From Planctomycetota bacterium (GTDB lineage: Bacteria; Planctomycetota; Phycisphaerae; Phycisphaerales; SM1A02): a stretch of 10,644 nucleotides of DNA. The stretch is taken from assembly GCA_003671065.1 (NCBI GenBank), contig QWPU01000082.1:1-10644 (forward strand). The letters are read 5' to 3'. The position numbers were made by a program, and so were the translations under genes. Below are positions 1-6,674 of the stretch, piece after piece (position 1 is the stretch's first letter; every line of letters begins with the position of its first letter). The notes under the pieces were generated by a model. It did not search any database and was not told where the DNA came from. It was given only the letters and a program-made list of their open reading frames with translations.

Positions 1-16
1 TGAAGCAATCCAAAGA

Positions 17-44
17 AACAGCCCCGCGTTTCGGCGGGGCTGTT
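17..44 (-). terminator. Intrinsic terminator of the HEAT-repeat gene
   Basis: Perfect 11-bp inverted repeat (17-27 pairs with 34-44) with a GC-rich core GCCCCGC/GCGGGGC and a 6-nt loop. Read on the minus strand, the stem is followed by TCTTTGGATT, a short and imperfect U-rich run. It sits about 80 nt past the stop of the leftward HEAT-repeat gene, where a terminator is expected. The U-tract is weaker than that of the hairpin at 9201-9237. Confidence 0.75.
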
Positions 45-88
45 GTGAGAACTGTTGTGAGAACTGTTGTGAGAACTGTCCTGAGAAC
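41..88. repeat. 12-bp tandem repeat in the 3' UTR
   Basis: Four head-to-tail copies of a 12-bp unit: TGTTGTGAGAAC at 41-52, 53-64 and 65-76 are identical, and 77-88 (TGTCCTGAGAAC) has two changes. A fifth, decayed start (TGTTCTG) follows at 89. The array lies between the stop codon and terminator of the leftward gene, and its first copy overlaps the terminator arm by 4 nt. It is not part of an obvious gene. Replication slippage is the simplest origin. Confidence 0.9.
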
Positions 89-126
89 TGTTCTGCCTGC
101 TGCTGAAACTGTGAAATCGCGGACGC

Positions 127-2352
127 TTACTCCGCCGTGATCAACTTGACCGCTTCAGCCGAGCCCGCGTCGAGCGAACCATAGAGACGACCTGCCGCGT
201 CGGCGATCTCTCCTTCGCTGCCGGCAATGAGTTCGCGCAGGGAGGAAAGTTGACGCTCATCGGCCTTGCTGCCAGTCTTGCGCGCCGCAGCCGCCGCGAG
301 ATCGCACAGACCAATTTGCTCTTCGCCACTGGATGTGAGCGCTGCATCAATGAGTGCGCGCTGCGCATCTGCCGACGCGGAGATCGCAAGCACTGCGGCG
401 ATCTCCATGCGCAAGCCACCTTGCTTCGACGCGAGTCCACGCAAGAGCGCAGCTTCCGCATCATTGATCGAGAAGATCTTCGTGCCACTGAACGCAATCG
501 CGCGCAACGCACCCGCTGCTTCCAACGCGTATTCCGCGCCTTCGGCTTCGTCCATCACGCTGCCCGACGCGTTTGACATCGCGGTCGTCGCCGCGCTGCG
601 GAAACTGTCCGCAGTCGATCCTTCGGTCCACACGATCACCGTGTTGTTGCCTTCGAATGCACGACGAACCGCAAGCTCCTCAAGCGCATTCGAAATCGCA
701 AGCACAGGGCTCGCGCTTGTCAGACCGCTCGCGCGCACTCGCTCAACGCTTGCTTTGATTTCATCGAGCGATCCACGGACGACAACGAGGTCGACGCCAT
801 TGGCCTTTACGACATCGACTTCCATCGTGTCAAATGTGTCAGCGCCTGCAACGCTCAGAAAGCCTGCCGACTGCAGTTGTTGACCGATCATTTGACGATC
901 GTCCATCGTGCCACCAAGCACAGCGGCGCGATTGACGCCCGAATCAGAGATCGCCGAAGCAAGCGTAGGAACCACGCTGAAATCGCTGGCAAAACTCTGC
1001 GTTGGCGCGCTGTGGGCAATCGCAAGCGCTGCGTCAAGACGCACGCGGCGATCGGCATAGCTCAACGCCTCAAGCATTGGCGCGCGACCATTTGGCATGG
1101 TGAGCGCAGCGCCGCTCGCAGTTTGACGAAGCACAGAGATTGCATCGCGCACGAGTGCGCTGTCGCGCGCATCGATCGCAATCGAAAGCACTTCCGCGCA
1201 CACCGAAGGACCAGCAGCAGTCGCGAAGAACTGCGGGCTGTAGCGGCCAACTTTCTCGTCTGAACCAAGCGTGTTTTCGCGACGAAGATCAGCAGCGACA
1301 TAAATCGCGAGTGCGCCCGTGTTAGTTGCATCGGCCGCAAGCGAGCGACGCGCAAGGCTCATCGCCATCGCATCGCAGAAGACGCTGGTGGCGACCGTCG
1401 TTGCGCTGAGTCCAGCGAAACCACCTGATGAACTATCGAAGGACCACAGGTTGTTTGTCGCGTCGGCGGCGTAAGGAACGAGCGAGTCTTCACGATTCAA
1501 AAACTTGCGAGCGAGCGCAGCAAACTGCGCGCTCACATCATCGGTGCGACCGTTGAGTTGCGCGAACGCGGTCTGGCATGCGGCCTTCACATCAGGAGTG
1601 GATGAGTCACGAGCCAAAATTTCGACGATGAACGGCAACGCAGTCGGATAGCCGATTTCCGCGAGAATGCCCACGACTTTGCGCTGCGCGTCACCGTGCA
1701 GATTCGTGAGGCTCATCGAGAGTGGAAGCACTGAGAGACGATTGAGCGCAACCAAATTGCGCGTTGCAGCGAGTTCAGCCTTCGCGTCGGTGCCATCAAC
1801 AATCACTGCGAGCAGTTGCGGCACAGCGTATTCGCCAGCGGCTTGCAATCGCTCTTCTGCGATGCGTTGTTCACGCAGCGTCTTGCTCAGCATGGTGATT
1901 GATTCAGCAATGCGCTGCGGATTACGCGCGAGCGATTTGCGTCCGTCTTCAACGCGATCTTCGATCTTGGTCGCGAGATCAGAGACGCCACCCATCGCAC
2001 GGCTACGCGAAATGGCTTTGCTCAAACGATCCGCAAGATCGTTGTCGTCAACGAGCGTCGCCAAATCAGCGTCGCTCGTCGAACCCGCGAGCACTGCTTC
2101 GCCCGCAGCTTGTGCGAGATCGACCTTGCCGATCAGGATGTAGTGAATGAAATCGTCGACATGCTTCTTGAGAGCGGCCGTGTCAGCAGCACTGACCGCT
2201 GCGCTAGCCTCTGGTGCTGCTTCGTCTTGCGTCAAGACTGAAGGTGCTGCGCTGAGCAATGTTGTGGCCAAGAGCGCCGCTGCGAGCGGCAGTTGCATCT
2301 TCAAGAAAGATTCGCTGAGGGATGCACGGGACAAGAAAGCGTTCGACAACAT
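127..2352 (-). CDS. Exported HEAT-repeat protein with an embedded receiver-like domain
   Basis: Predicted 741-aa exported protein of unknown role. The start chosen is the ATG at 2352, which has GGAG 6 nt upstream; an in-frame ATG further upstream (2478) lacks this and would place the promoter candidate inside the gene. Residues 1-40 look like a signal peptide: a basic/polar start, then a hydrophobic stretch (LPLAAALLATTLLSAA) before T-Q-D-E. Helical-repeat segments of HEAT type occur at about 176-268, 424-448 and 603-723, with alanine/leucine-rich paired helices. Residues 474-578 read as alternating strands and helices (VNRAAVLGG, LSVAGA, VDLVVVRG, SPVLAIS, NTVIVWTE), which resembles a response-regulator receiver fold without the phospho-acceptor aspartate. 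HEAT repeats generally act as protein-binding scaffolds; the partner is not evident. It is a stand-alone gene with its own promoter candidate and terminator. HEAT is moderately sure; the receiver-like fold is inference from pattern only. Confidence 0.85.
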   Translation of the reverse strand: MLSNAFLSRASLSESFLKMQLPLAAALLATTLLSAAPSVLTQDEAAPEASAAVSAADTAALKKHVDDFIHYILIGKVDLAQAAGEAVLAGSTSDADLATLVDDNDLADRLSKAISRSRAMGGVSDLATKIEDRVEDGRKSLARNPQRIAESITMLSKTLREQRIAEERLQAAGEYAVPQLLAVIVDGTDAKAELAATRNLVALNRLSVLPLSMSLTNLHGDAQRKVVGILAEIGYPTALPFIVEILARDSSTPDVKAACQTAFAQLNGRTDDVSAQFAALARKFLNREDSLVPYAADATNNLWSFDSSSGGFAGLSATTVATSVFCDAMAMSLARRSLAADATNTGALAIYVAADLRRENTLGSDEKVGRYSPQFFATAAGPSVCAEVLSIAIDARDSALVRDAISVLRQTASGAALTMPNGRAPMLEALSYADRRVRLDAALAIAHSAPTQSFASDFSVVPTLASAISDSGVNRAAVLGGTMDDRQMIGQQLQSAGFLSVAGADTFDTMEVDVVKANGVDLVVVRGSLDEIKASVERVRASGLTSASPVLAISNALEELAVRRAFEGNNTVIVWTEGSTADSFRSAATTAMSNASGSVMDEAEGAEYALEAAGALRAIAFSGTKIFSINDAEAALLRGLASKQGGLRMEIAAVLAISASADAQRALIDAALTSSGEEQIGLCDLAAAAARKTGSKADERQLSSLRELIAGSEGEIADAAGRLYGSLDAGSAEAVKLITAE

Positions 2353-2397
2353 CGAGGTCTCCGAGAAGTAGTAATCCGCCACCGAAACCTCGGTGGC
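2353..2397 (-). promoter_or_regulatory. Foldable 5' leader of the HEAT-repeat gene
   Basis: On the minus strand the leader holds a perfect 7-bp hairpin (2378-2384 with 2391-2397, GCCACCG/CGGTGGC, 6-nt loop) ending 25 nt before the ATG. Part of it (CGAGGT, 2387-2392) is also perfectly complementary to ACCTCG at 2353-2358, the six bases between the Shine-Dalgarno GGAG and the ATG. The two pairings share bases and exclude each other, so the start region could be open or closed. Whether this is used is unknown. Confidence 0.35.
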
Positions 2398-2444
2398 AGC
2401 GATCGCGTCATGCTGCCTTCCTGGCCGCATTGTGCGAAGGGTGG

Positions 2445-2474
2445 AATGTATCGGCAATTCCCCGCAGCCGTCAA
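2445..2474 (-). promoter_or_regulatory. Candidate sigma-70-type promoter for the HEAT-repeat gene
   Basis: On the minus strand, TTGACG (2474-2469) is a five-of-six match to the -35 consensus. It is followed after 18 bp by TACATT (2450-2445), a four-of-six -10 match. Transcription would begin near 2438, giving a leader of about 85 nt that contains the hairpin described at 2353-2397. The assignment rests on sequence resemblance alone. Confidence 0.4.
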
Positions 2475-2531
2475 CCAAGGATCAGTGTGTCGAGGAGCTC
2501 GTGAGCACATCGCGCCATCGAGGCTCAGTTG

Positions 2532-2560
2532 CTCGAACGAGTGCGCGAAACCCGTATACT
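2532..2560 (+). promoter_or_regulatory. Candidate promoter of the riboswitch operon
   Basis: TATACT at 2555-2560 is a good -10 element about 45 nt before the first conserved riboswitch pairing. No strong -35 is visible: CTCGAA (2532-2537) has the right 17-bp spacing but a poor match, and TTGCTC (2529-2534) is 20 bp away. The position between a leftward gene and a rightward riboswitch is where such a promoter must lie. Confidence 0.35.
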
Positions 2561-2577
2561 CGGCGCCGCTTGGGCGT

Positions 2578-2602
2578 CCAAGGATTCCTCAAAAATCCTT
2601 GG
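2578..2602 (+). other. 9-bp hairpin just before the riboswitch
   Basis: Perfect inverted repeat CCAAGGATT (2578-2586) / AATCCTTGG (2594-2602) with a 7-nt loop, lying between the promoter candidate and the aptamer. It has no U-tract on the plus strand, so it is not an obvious terminator. It may be a 5' stabilising stem of the leader RNA or a peripheral helix of the riboswitch. Confidence 0.5.
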
Positions 2603-2603
2603 C

Positions 2604-2858
2604 GTTGCACGACATCGTGCAGCGAGGGAAGGCGGTTGAAGTCCGCCGCGGTCGCGCCGCCGTAACAGGATGAATGCATGAATTCGTACGCAGCAGTACG
2701 CATGCATTCAGCGCATGACGGCCAGTACTCCTGGCAGCCACTGAGCGCGTGAGTGTCGCAATCGCGATCAACTCACGCCCTTGGGAAGGCGTCATGCGCG
2801 CGCATCGTGAGCGTCGCTCACGCCGTGCACCTGGAGCCGGAAGACCTCCCCAAGCAAC
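2604..2858 (+). promoter_or_regulatory. Cobalamin (vitamin B12) riboswitch aptamer
   Basis: Leader RNA element that binds adenosyl- or other cobalamins and represses the downstream genes. The conserved blocks appear in order: AGGGAA followed by the GGCGG/CCGCC stem (2624-2645), the GCGGTCGCGCCGCCGTAA block (2648-2665, cf. consensus GCnGnCCCGCnACUGUAA), GCAGCCACTG (2734-2743), TTGGGAAGGCG (2781-2791) and GAGCCGGAAGACCTCCC (2834-2850, cf. GAGCCnGnAGACCUnCC). A short outer stem, GTTGC (2604-2608)/GCAAC (2854-2858), can close it. A peripheral arm is unusually long and regular: TGAATGCATG (2671-2680) pairs perfectly with CATGCATTCA (2701-2710), topped by CGTAC/GTACG. Another arm is GCGTGAGT/ACTCACGC (2746-2753/2771-2778). 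The exact ends are approximate. The next gene on the same strand starts at 2939. Confidence 0.92.
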
Positions 2859-2860
2859 TT

Positions 2861-2938
2861 CGGCATCCACTCGGATGCCGCCTCGCGCTTCTGGTCGAAG
2901 CGCGCTTCAACTGGGCGCGAGCTCCCAGAGAAGTAGGA
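2861..2938 (+). promoter_or_regulatory. Expression platform of the B12 riboswitch
   Basis: The stretch between aptamer and start codon is packed with stems: a perfect 8-bp hairpin CGGCATCC/GGATGCCG (2861-2880), GCGCTT/AAGCGC (2885-2903) and CTGGG/CCCAG (2911-2928). CTCGCGC (2882-2888) can instead pair with GCGCGAG (2915-2921). ACTTC at the aptamer exit (2857-2861) is complementary to GAAGT (2930-2934), 5 nt before the ATG. No hairpin is followed directly by a U-tract; the T7 run at 2959-2965 is inside the coding region. Control of translation start therefore seems likelier than termination, but this is inference. Confidence 0.5.
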
Positions 2939-3895
2939 ATGCACTTGGTACGAAACGGTTTTTTTCAACTTACTGATTCAACTGCGAAGCATCGCGCAAG
3001 TCACGCGGCGCTGCTCGCAATCATGAGCCTCGTCAACGGCGCTCACGCTGACTATCCCTTCGCGCACACCGTCGTGTCGTTTACAGCAGGCAGCGGCGCC
3101 GCCACAGGATTCAATCTGCCCGCGGTCGCACTTGGTCCGCCTGAACGCTTCACAGGCGAAGGCATTTCCCCGATGTGCGTCACTCCATTTTCGCCTGCGT
3201 ATCGACCGAATGAAATTGTCTCGCTTGGTGTCGGCGGCGAACTGGTGCTTCGTTTCGATCACGATGTGCTCGATGATCCACGCAATCCCTTTGGCATTGA
3301 TCTCATCGTATTTGGCAACGCGTTCTTCACTGATGCGACGGGCACGGGCATGGTTGCTGGTCTCGCTGCAGAAGGCGGCGTGATTGCGGTGAGCCTCGAT
3401 GGAATCGCGTGGACGAGCGTGCCTCTGACGGTCGCTGATGGACTGTTTCCAACGCGCGGCTACATGGATGTGCTGCCGTATGCGACGCAACCTGGAACGA
3501 TCGAGACGAACTTTCTTCGCCCTGTAAATCCTGCTCTTTCGATGCGTGATCTCAGCGGGCTCGACTACGAATCATGCGTCGCGCTTTATGACGGCAGCGG
3601 CGGCGGCGCGGGAATTGATCTTGCTGCGCTTGGACTCCCGCGTATTCGTTTTGTGCGCATCAGCAACAGCGTGATTGGTTCGTCGCCTGAAATTGACGCA
3701 GTGAGTGATGTTGAAGCGATCACGCGTTCACCAGATCTTGATGGTGATGGCGTTGTCGGTGCGAGTGATCTTGCGCGAGTGCTCGGTGCATGGGGAACAA
3801 TGAATGCTGAGGCCGATCTCGATTTCGATGGAGTCATTGGTGCGGGTGACCTCTCGATGCTCCTCGGCGCATGGGGAACGAAGGGCGGCGCATGA
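2939..3895 (+). CDS. Secreted dockerin-repeat surface protein under B12 riboswitch control
   Basis: Predicted 318-aa exported protein; no enzyme family recognised. The start is the first in-frame ATG after the aptamer; the frame is open further upstream but that part is riboswitch RNA. Residues 1-37 form a signal peptide with hydrophobic core AALLAIMSLV and a likely cleavage after A-H-A. The body (about 38-260) is strand-rich, with phrases LGVGGELVLRFD, GIDLIVFGNAFF and ISNSVIGSSPEIDAVSDVEAI, suggesting a beta-sandwich binding domain. The C-terminus carries two EF-hand-like calcium-binding repeats at 266-286 and 293-313 (DLDGDGVVGASDL...LGAWG and DLDFDGVIGAGDL...LGAWG), the 'GC-type dockerin' form common in Phycisphaerae, where its role is unproven. 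It is first gene of a three-gene unit and overlaps the next by 4 nt. A cobalamin-binding or capture role is a guess from the riboswitch, not from its sequence. Confidence 0.88.
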   Translation: MHLVRNGFFQLTDSTAKHRASHAALLAIMSLVNGAHADYPFAHTVVSFTAGSGAATGFNLPAVALGPPERFTGEGISPMCVTPFSPAYRPNEIVSLGVGGELVLRFDHDVLDDPRNPFGIDLIVFGNAFFTDATGTGMVAGLAAEGGVIAVSLDGIAWTSVPLTVADGLFPTRGYMDVLPYATQPGTIETNFLRPVNPALSMRDLSGLDYESCVALYDGSGGGAGIDLAALGLPRIRFVRISNSVIGSSPEIDAVSDVEAITRSPDLDGDGVVGASDLARVLGAWGTMNAEADLDFDGVIGAGDLSMLLGAWGTKGGA

Positions 3896-4683
3896 ATCAT
3901 TCTTCGCGCGCGTTCACAATCGTTGAACTTCTCGTCGTGATTGGCGTGATCGCTCTGTTGCTGGCGCTCACGGTTCCTGCAACTGCAAGCGTGCGCGCGA
4001 GTGCGCGCAGCGCGAGTTGCCAATCGAACTTACGTCAACTAGGAATTGCGGCCACGACATACGCGGTTCAGAACAAAGAGCAGTTTCCTGCGGCGATTCT
4101 CTATGAAATGCAGACGCAAGGCGTCGTCACGAAAGCCTGGGACTTCGAACAGCATCCTGATGGAACGGTGCACGCGAGCGCGCTGTGGGACTTTTCGCGC
4201 GGCGCAGAAAACGCGCAGCAATGCCCAGGCTTTGAAGGCGCTTCGACTTTTGGAAATGATCGCGCGACGGGCTACAACTACAACACGACATATCTTGGCG
4301 CGGAAGGTCGCTTCCCTGAACTCGATGAACGCGGCGAGTGGCGCGATGGTTGGAGTGTCGCGCGTCGAGGACTGCGCGCTGCGCAATGCCGCAAGACTTC
4401 TACGACGGCGCTCTTTGGTGAAGGCGGTTGGAAAGGCGGCGCCAACAAGTTTATGCGCGCGCCGCAAGCAACTGTCGAGAACGACTTCATGACCGTCTAC
4501 GCAGGAGCACAAGCGTTTCGCCACACGACGAGTACGCATGTGTGTTACCTCGATGGTCATGTCGGCGGTACCTGTGAGTGCAACGCTGGCATGCACGCGC
4601 AACCGTCGCTGCTTGCGGACATCCTTGATTTTCCAAAGAACGGCTTCCTCGCTGACGATGACGCACCGTACGATCCGCGCTGA
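3892..4683 (+). CDS. Prepilin-like protein with H-X9-DG motif
   Basis: Predicted 263-aa type IV pilin-like protein. The ATG overlaps the preceding stop as ATGA, and AAGG lies 7 nt upstream, so this start is preferred to the in-frame ATG at 3871. The short leader MNHSSRA precedes FTIVELLVVI, the class III signal cleaved by prepilin peptidase; the residue before the cut is Ala7 rather than the usual Gly, and Glu12 supplies the conserved fifth-position glutamate. Residues 8-30 are the single hydrophobic helix. The C-terminal half contains H211-x9-D221-G222, the 'processing-associated H-X9-DG' motif abundant in planctomycete and verrucomicrobial pseudopilins. Six cysteines (43, 111, 166, 218, 228, 230) could form disulfides. 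Such proteins are common in planctomycete genomes and their individual functions are mostly unknown. Being second in the B12-controlled unit suggests envelope assembly or presentation of its neighbour's product, by inference. Confidence 0.9.
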   Translation: MNHSSRAFTIVELLVVIGVIALLLALTVPATASVRASARSASCQSNLRQLGIAATTYAVQNKEQFPAAILYEMQTQGVVTKAWDFEQHPDGTVHASALWDFSRGAENAQQCPGFEGASTFGNDRATGYNYNTTYLGAEGRFPELDERGEWRDGWSVARRGLRAAQCRKTSTTALFGEGGWKGGANKFMRAPQATVENDFMTVYAGAQAFRHTTSTHVCYLDGHVGGTCECNAGMHAQPSLLADILDFPKNGFLADDDAPYDPR

Positions 4684-4684
4684 C

Positions 4685-4891
4685 ATGAGCAATGGAATCG
4701 AGATTACCCGCTGTGTGTGCTTTGACCTTTCGTTCTGCGTCTTGCAGAAGAAATGCAATGAGCGCGCGCGTTCGATCGCGGAAATTTCGGAAGAGTTCGG
4801 CTGCGGATCGAGTGCGGGCTGCGGCTTCTGCATGCCCTACATCGAGCGCATGTTGGCAACGGGCGAAGTGAAGTTCCACGAGATCTTGTGA
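4685..4891 (+). CDS. BFD-like [2Fe-2S]-binding mini-protein
   Basis: Predicted 68-aa soluble cytoplasmic protein of the bacterioferritin-associated-ferredoxin (Fer2_BFD) type. The cluster ligands expected for this fold are visible: C10-x-C12 near the N-terminus and C46-x-x-C49 (G-C-G-F-C) before a C-terminal helix, a spacing close to that of Bfd. Cys18, Cys24 and Cys40 are extra. It has no signal peptide. The ATG follows the prepilin stop by 1 nt (TGACATG) with no clear Shine-Dalgarno, so translational coupling is likely. It is the last gene of the riboswitch unit and converges on mutL, with only 24 nt between their stops. The family usually transfers electrons or serves as a domain in larger redox enzymes. 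A role in reducing cobalt of imported corrinoid is conceivable but unsupported beyond context; iron mobilisation is the alternative. Confidence 0.88.
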   Translation: MSNGIEITRCVCFDLSFCVLQKKCNERARSIAEISEEFGCGSSAGCGFCMPYIERMLATGEVKFHEIL

Positions 4892-4915
4892 GTAGCGCGG
4901 CACGCAATTGGGCGT

Positions 4916-6673
4916 TCAACTGCGACCGAAGCGGCGTTCCAACTCACTGCGCGCAATTCGAATCGAAGTCGGTCGTCCGTGGGGGCACGCGCTCGAACGC
5001 TCGATCGACTCACGCATGCGCAGCAACTCGCGAATCTCGACGCGCGTGAGTTCGTCCCCCGCTTTGACGGCGGCCTTGCAACTCATCATGTCGACAACTT
5101 CATGCAGCGCCGCTTCAAGCGAAACGAGCGAGCCATGCTCAACCGCCTTTTCAAGCACATCGCTTAGAAACGCGCCTGCATCAACGCGGCGCGAATGCAG
5201 CAGTGTGGGTATCGCTTCGATTGCGATTGAACGCGGTCCAAACGCACGCGCAACAACGCCCAGACGCGCGAGCAATGGCGCGATCTCAGCAAGCGCGCCG
5301 ACGGACCGCGCGGAACACTCGATGATGACTGGCACGAGTAATCGCTGCGATTCAAGCGGTCCGCGCTGCAGTCGATCCATGAACATCGCAAACATTGCGC
5401 GCTCATGCAACGCGTGTTGATCAACAAGCACGACACCATCAGCGTCTTGCGTGACGATGTAGCCACTGAGCACTTGCATGAATGGGAACTCATCGATGTA
5501 GACTTCACTGATGGCGGGCTCGCTCGCAGCAACTGCCTCTACTCGCTGCACCCCCGCCGCCGCAGAAAGTGCTGCAAACGCCGAGAAATCAGGCGATGCC
5601 GTGTGCGTGCTCGACGCCATTCCACTTCCAAACGGCGCGCTAGTACGAAACGCATCTGGCACAAATGTCGGCACCAGATTCGCGCCGCGCAACGCGCGCT
5701 CAATCGCGCGACGCACTGCGGAATGAATGCCTTGCTGCGAACGAAAGCGCACTTCGCTTTTCGCTGGATGCACATTCACATCGACTTCACGCGGATCAAT
5801 CTCAAGGATGAGCGCAACAGTCGGCGTGCGCGCATGATCGAGCAGTCCGCGATACGCCTCGCGCACTGCATGAAGCACCAGTCGATCCATGATTGGTCGA
5901 CCGTTGAGATGAATGCGAATCGCACGCGCGCTCGGTCGCGCAATGCCTGGTCGACCTGCAAAGCCGCGTACGACGAGATCGCCGAGTTCAGGAAAATGCT
6001 CTTCAAACTCGATGAGTTCAGGCGCGAGATCCGTACCAAGCACATCGAGCGTGCGTCGACGCGGCTCATCCGTCGCGGGCAAGTCGAGCAAGCGCCGTCC
6101 ACTCGAGCGCAACTCAAACGCAACGCACGGATGCGACAGCGCGATCGCTTCCAACGCATCAGTCACTCGCGCTGTTTCCGCTCCTTCACTGCGCAAAAAC
6201 TTGCGTCGCGCAGGAATGTTGTAGAAGAGCGTGCGCACTTCAACGACGGTGCCTTGCCTCGGAGGAGCAGGTCGCGGCACTCCCATGATGCCGCCATCGA
6301 CGCAGAGTTCCGCGCCTTCAATCGCGCCGCGCTCGCAGGAACTCAGGCGAAAACGCGACACGCTGGCAATCGAGGCCAACGCTTCACCGCGAAAACCCAA
6401 TGTGCGTATCGCCGCGAGATCTTCACTCGTGCTCACCTTGCTCGTTGCGTGCGACGCAACCGCGAGCGGCAATTCATCGCGCGCAATTCCACCACCATCG
6501 TCACTCACGCGAATGAGTTCAGATCCACCGCCTTCGACTTCCACGAGAATGCGGCGCGCGCCAGCATCAATTGCGTTCTCGACGAGTTCCTTCACCACGC
6601 TTGCAGGTCGCTCCACCACTTCGCCCGCAGCGATTTGATTGATGAGTTCAGGCGCGAGCACGCGAATCGGCAT
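4916..6673 (-). CDS. mutL: DNA mismatch repair protein MutL
   Basis: 585-aa MutL, near full family length. It links mismatch recognition by MutS to strand incision and removal. The N-terminal GHKL ATPase motifs are intact: ENAIDA (32-37), DDGGGI (58-63), ATSK (76-79) and GFRGEAL (93-99), with the second-lobe NGRP (257-260) and HPAKSEVRF (302-310). A poorly conserved linker spans about 335-390. The C-terminal dimerisation domain has endonuclease-type metal motifs: DQHALHE (418-424), SCKAAVKAGD (531-540), CPHGRP (563-568) and F-G-R (582-584). In DQHA(x2)E(x4)E the final glutamate is Ala429, a departure from the usual motif. The start ATG lies 1 nt after the nadE stop (TGAGATG). No mutS is in the window. 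It ends convergently with the BFD-like gene and no terminator is visible between them. Confidence 0.97.
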   Translation of the reverse strand: MPIRVLAPELINQIAAGEVVERPASVVKELVENAIDAGARRILVEVEGGGSELIRVSDDGGGIARDELPLAVASHATSKVSTSEDLAAIRTLGFRGEALASIASVSRFRLSSCERGAIEGAELCVDGGIMGVPRPAPPRQGTVVEVRTLFYNIPARRKFLRSEGAETARVTDALEAIALSHPCVAFELRSSGRRLLDLPATDEPRRRTLDVLGTDLAPELIEFEEHFPELGDLVVRGFAGRPGIARPSARAIRIHLNGRPIMDRLVLHAVREAYRGLLDHARTPTVALILEIDPREVDVNVHPAKSEVRFRSQQGIHSAVRRAIERALRGANLVPTFVPDAFRTSAPFGSGMASSTHTASPDFSAFAALSAAAGVQRVEAVAASEPAISEVYIDEFPFMQVLSGYIVTQDADGVVLVDQHALHERAMFAMFMDRLQRGPLESQRLLVPVIIECSARSVGALAEIAPLLARLGVVARAFGPRSIAIEAIPTLLHSRRVDAGAFLSDVLEKAVEHGSLVSLEAALHEVVDMMSCKAAVKAGDELTRVEIRELLRMRESIERSSACPHGRPTSIRIARSELERRFGRS

Positions 6674-6674
6674 C

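Noticed and set aside
2753..2938. N-terminal extension of the dockerin-repeat gene back to 2753
   Set aside because: This stretch is the second half of the B12 aptamer and its expression platform; the signal peptide begins only after the ATG at 2939.
2959..2965. T7 run as the U-tract of a riboswitch terminator
   Set aside because: It lies within the signal-peptide codons and no stable GC stem ends directly before it; the nearest good hairpins end 30 nt or more upstream.
4889..4918. Bidirectional terminator between the BFD-like gene and mutL
   Set aside because: Only 24 nt separate the two stops and no inverted repeat with flanking U or A runs is visible.
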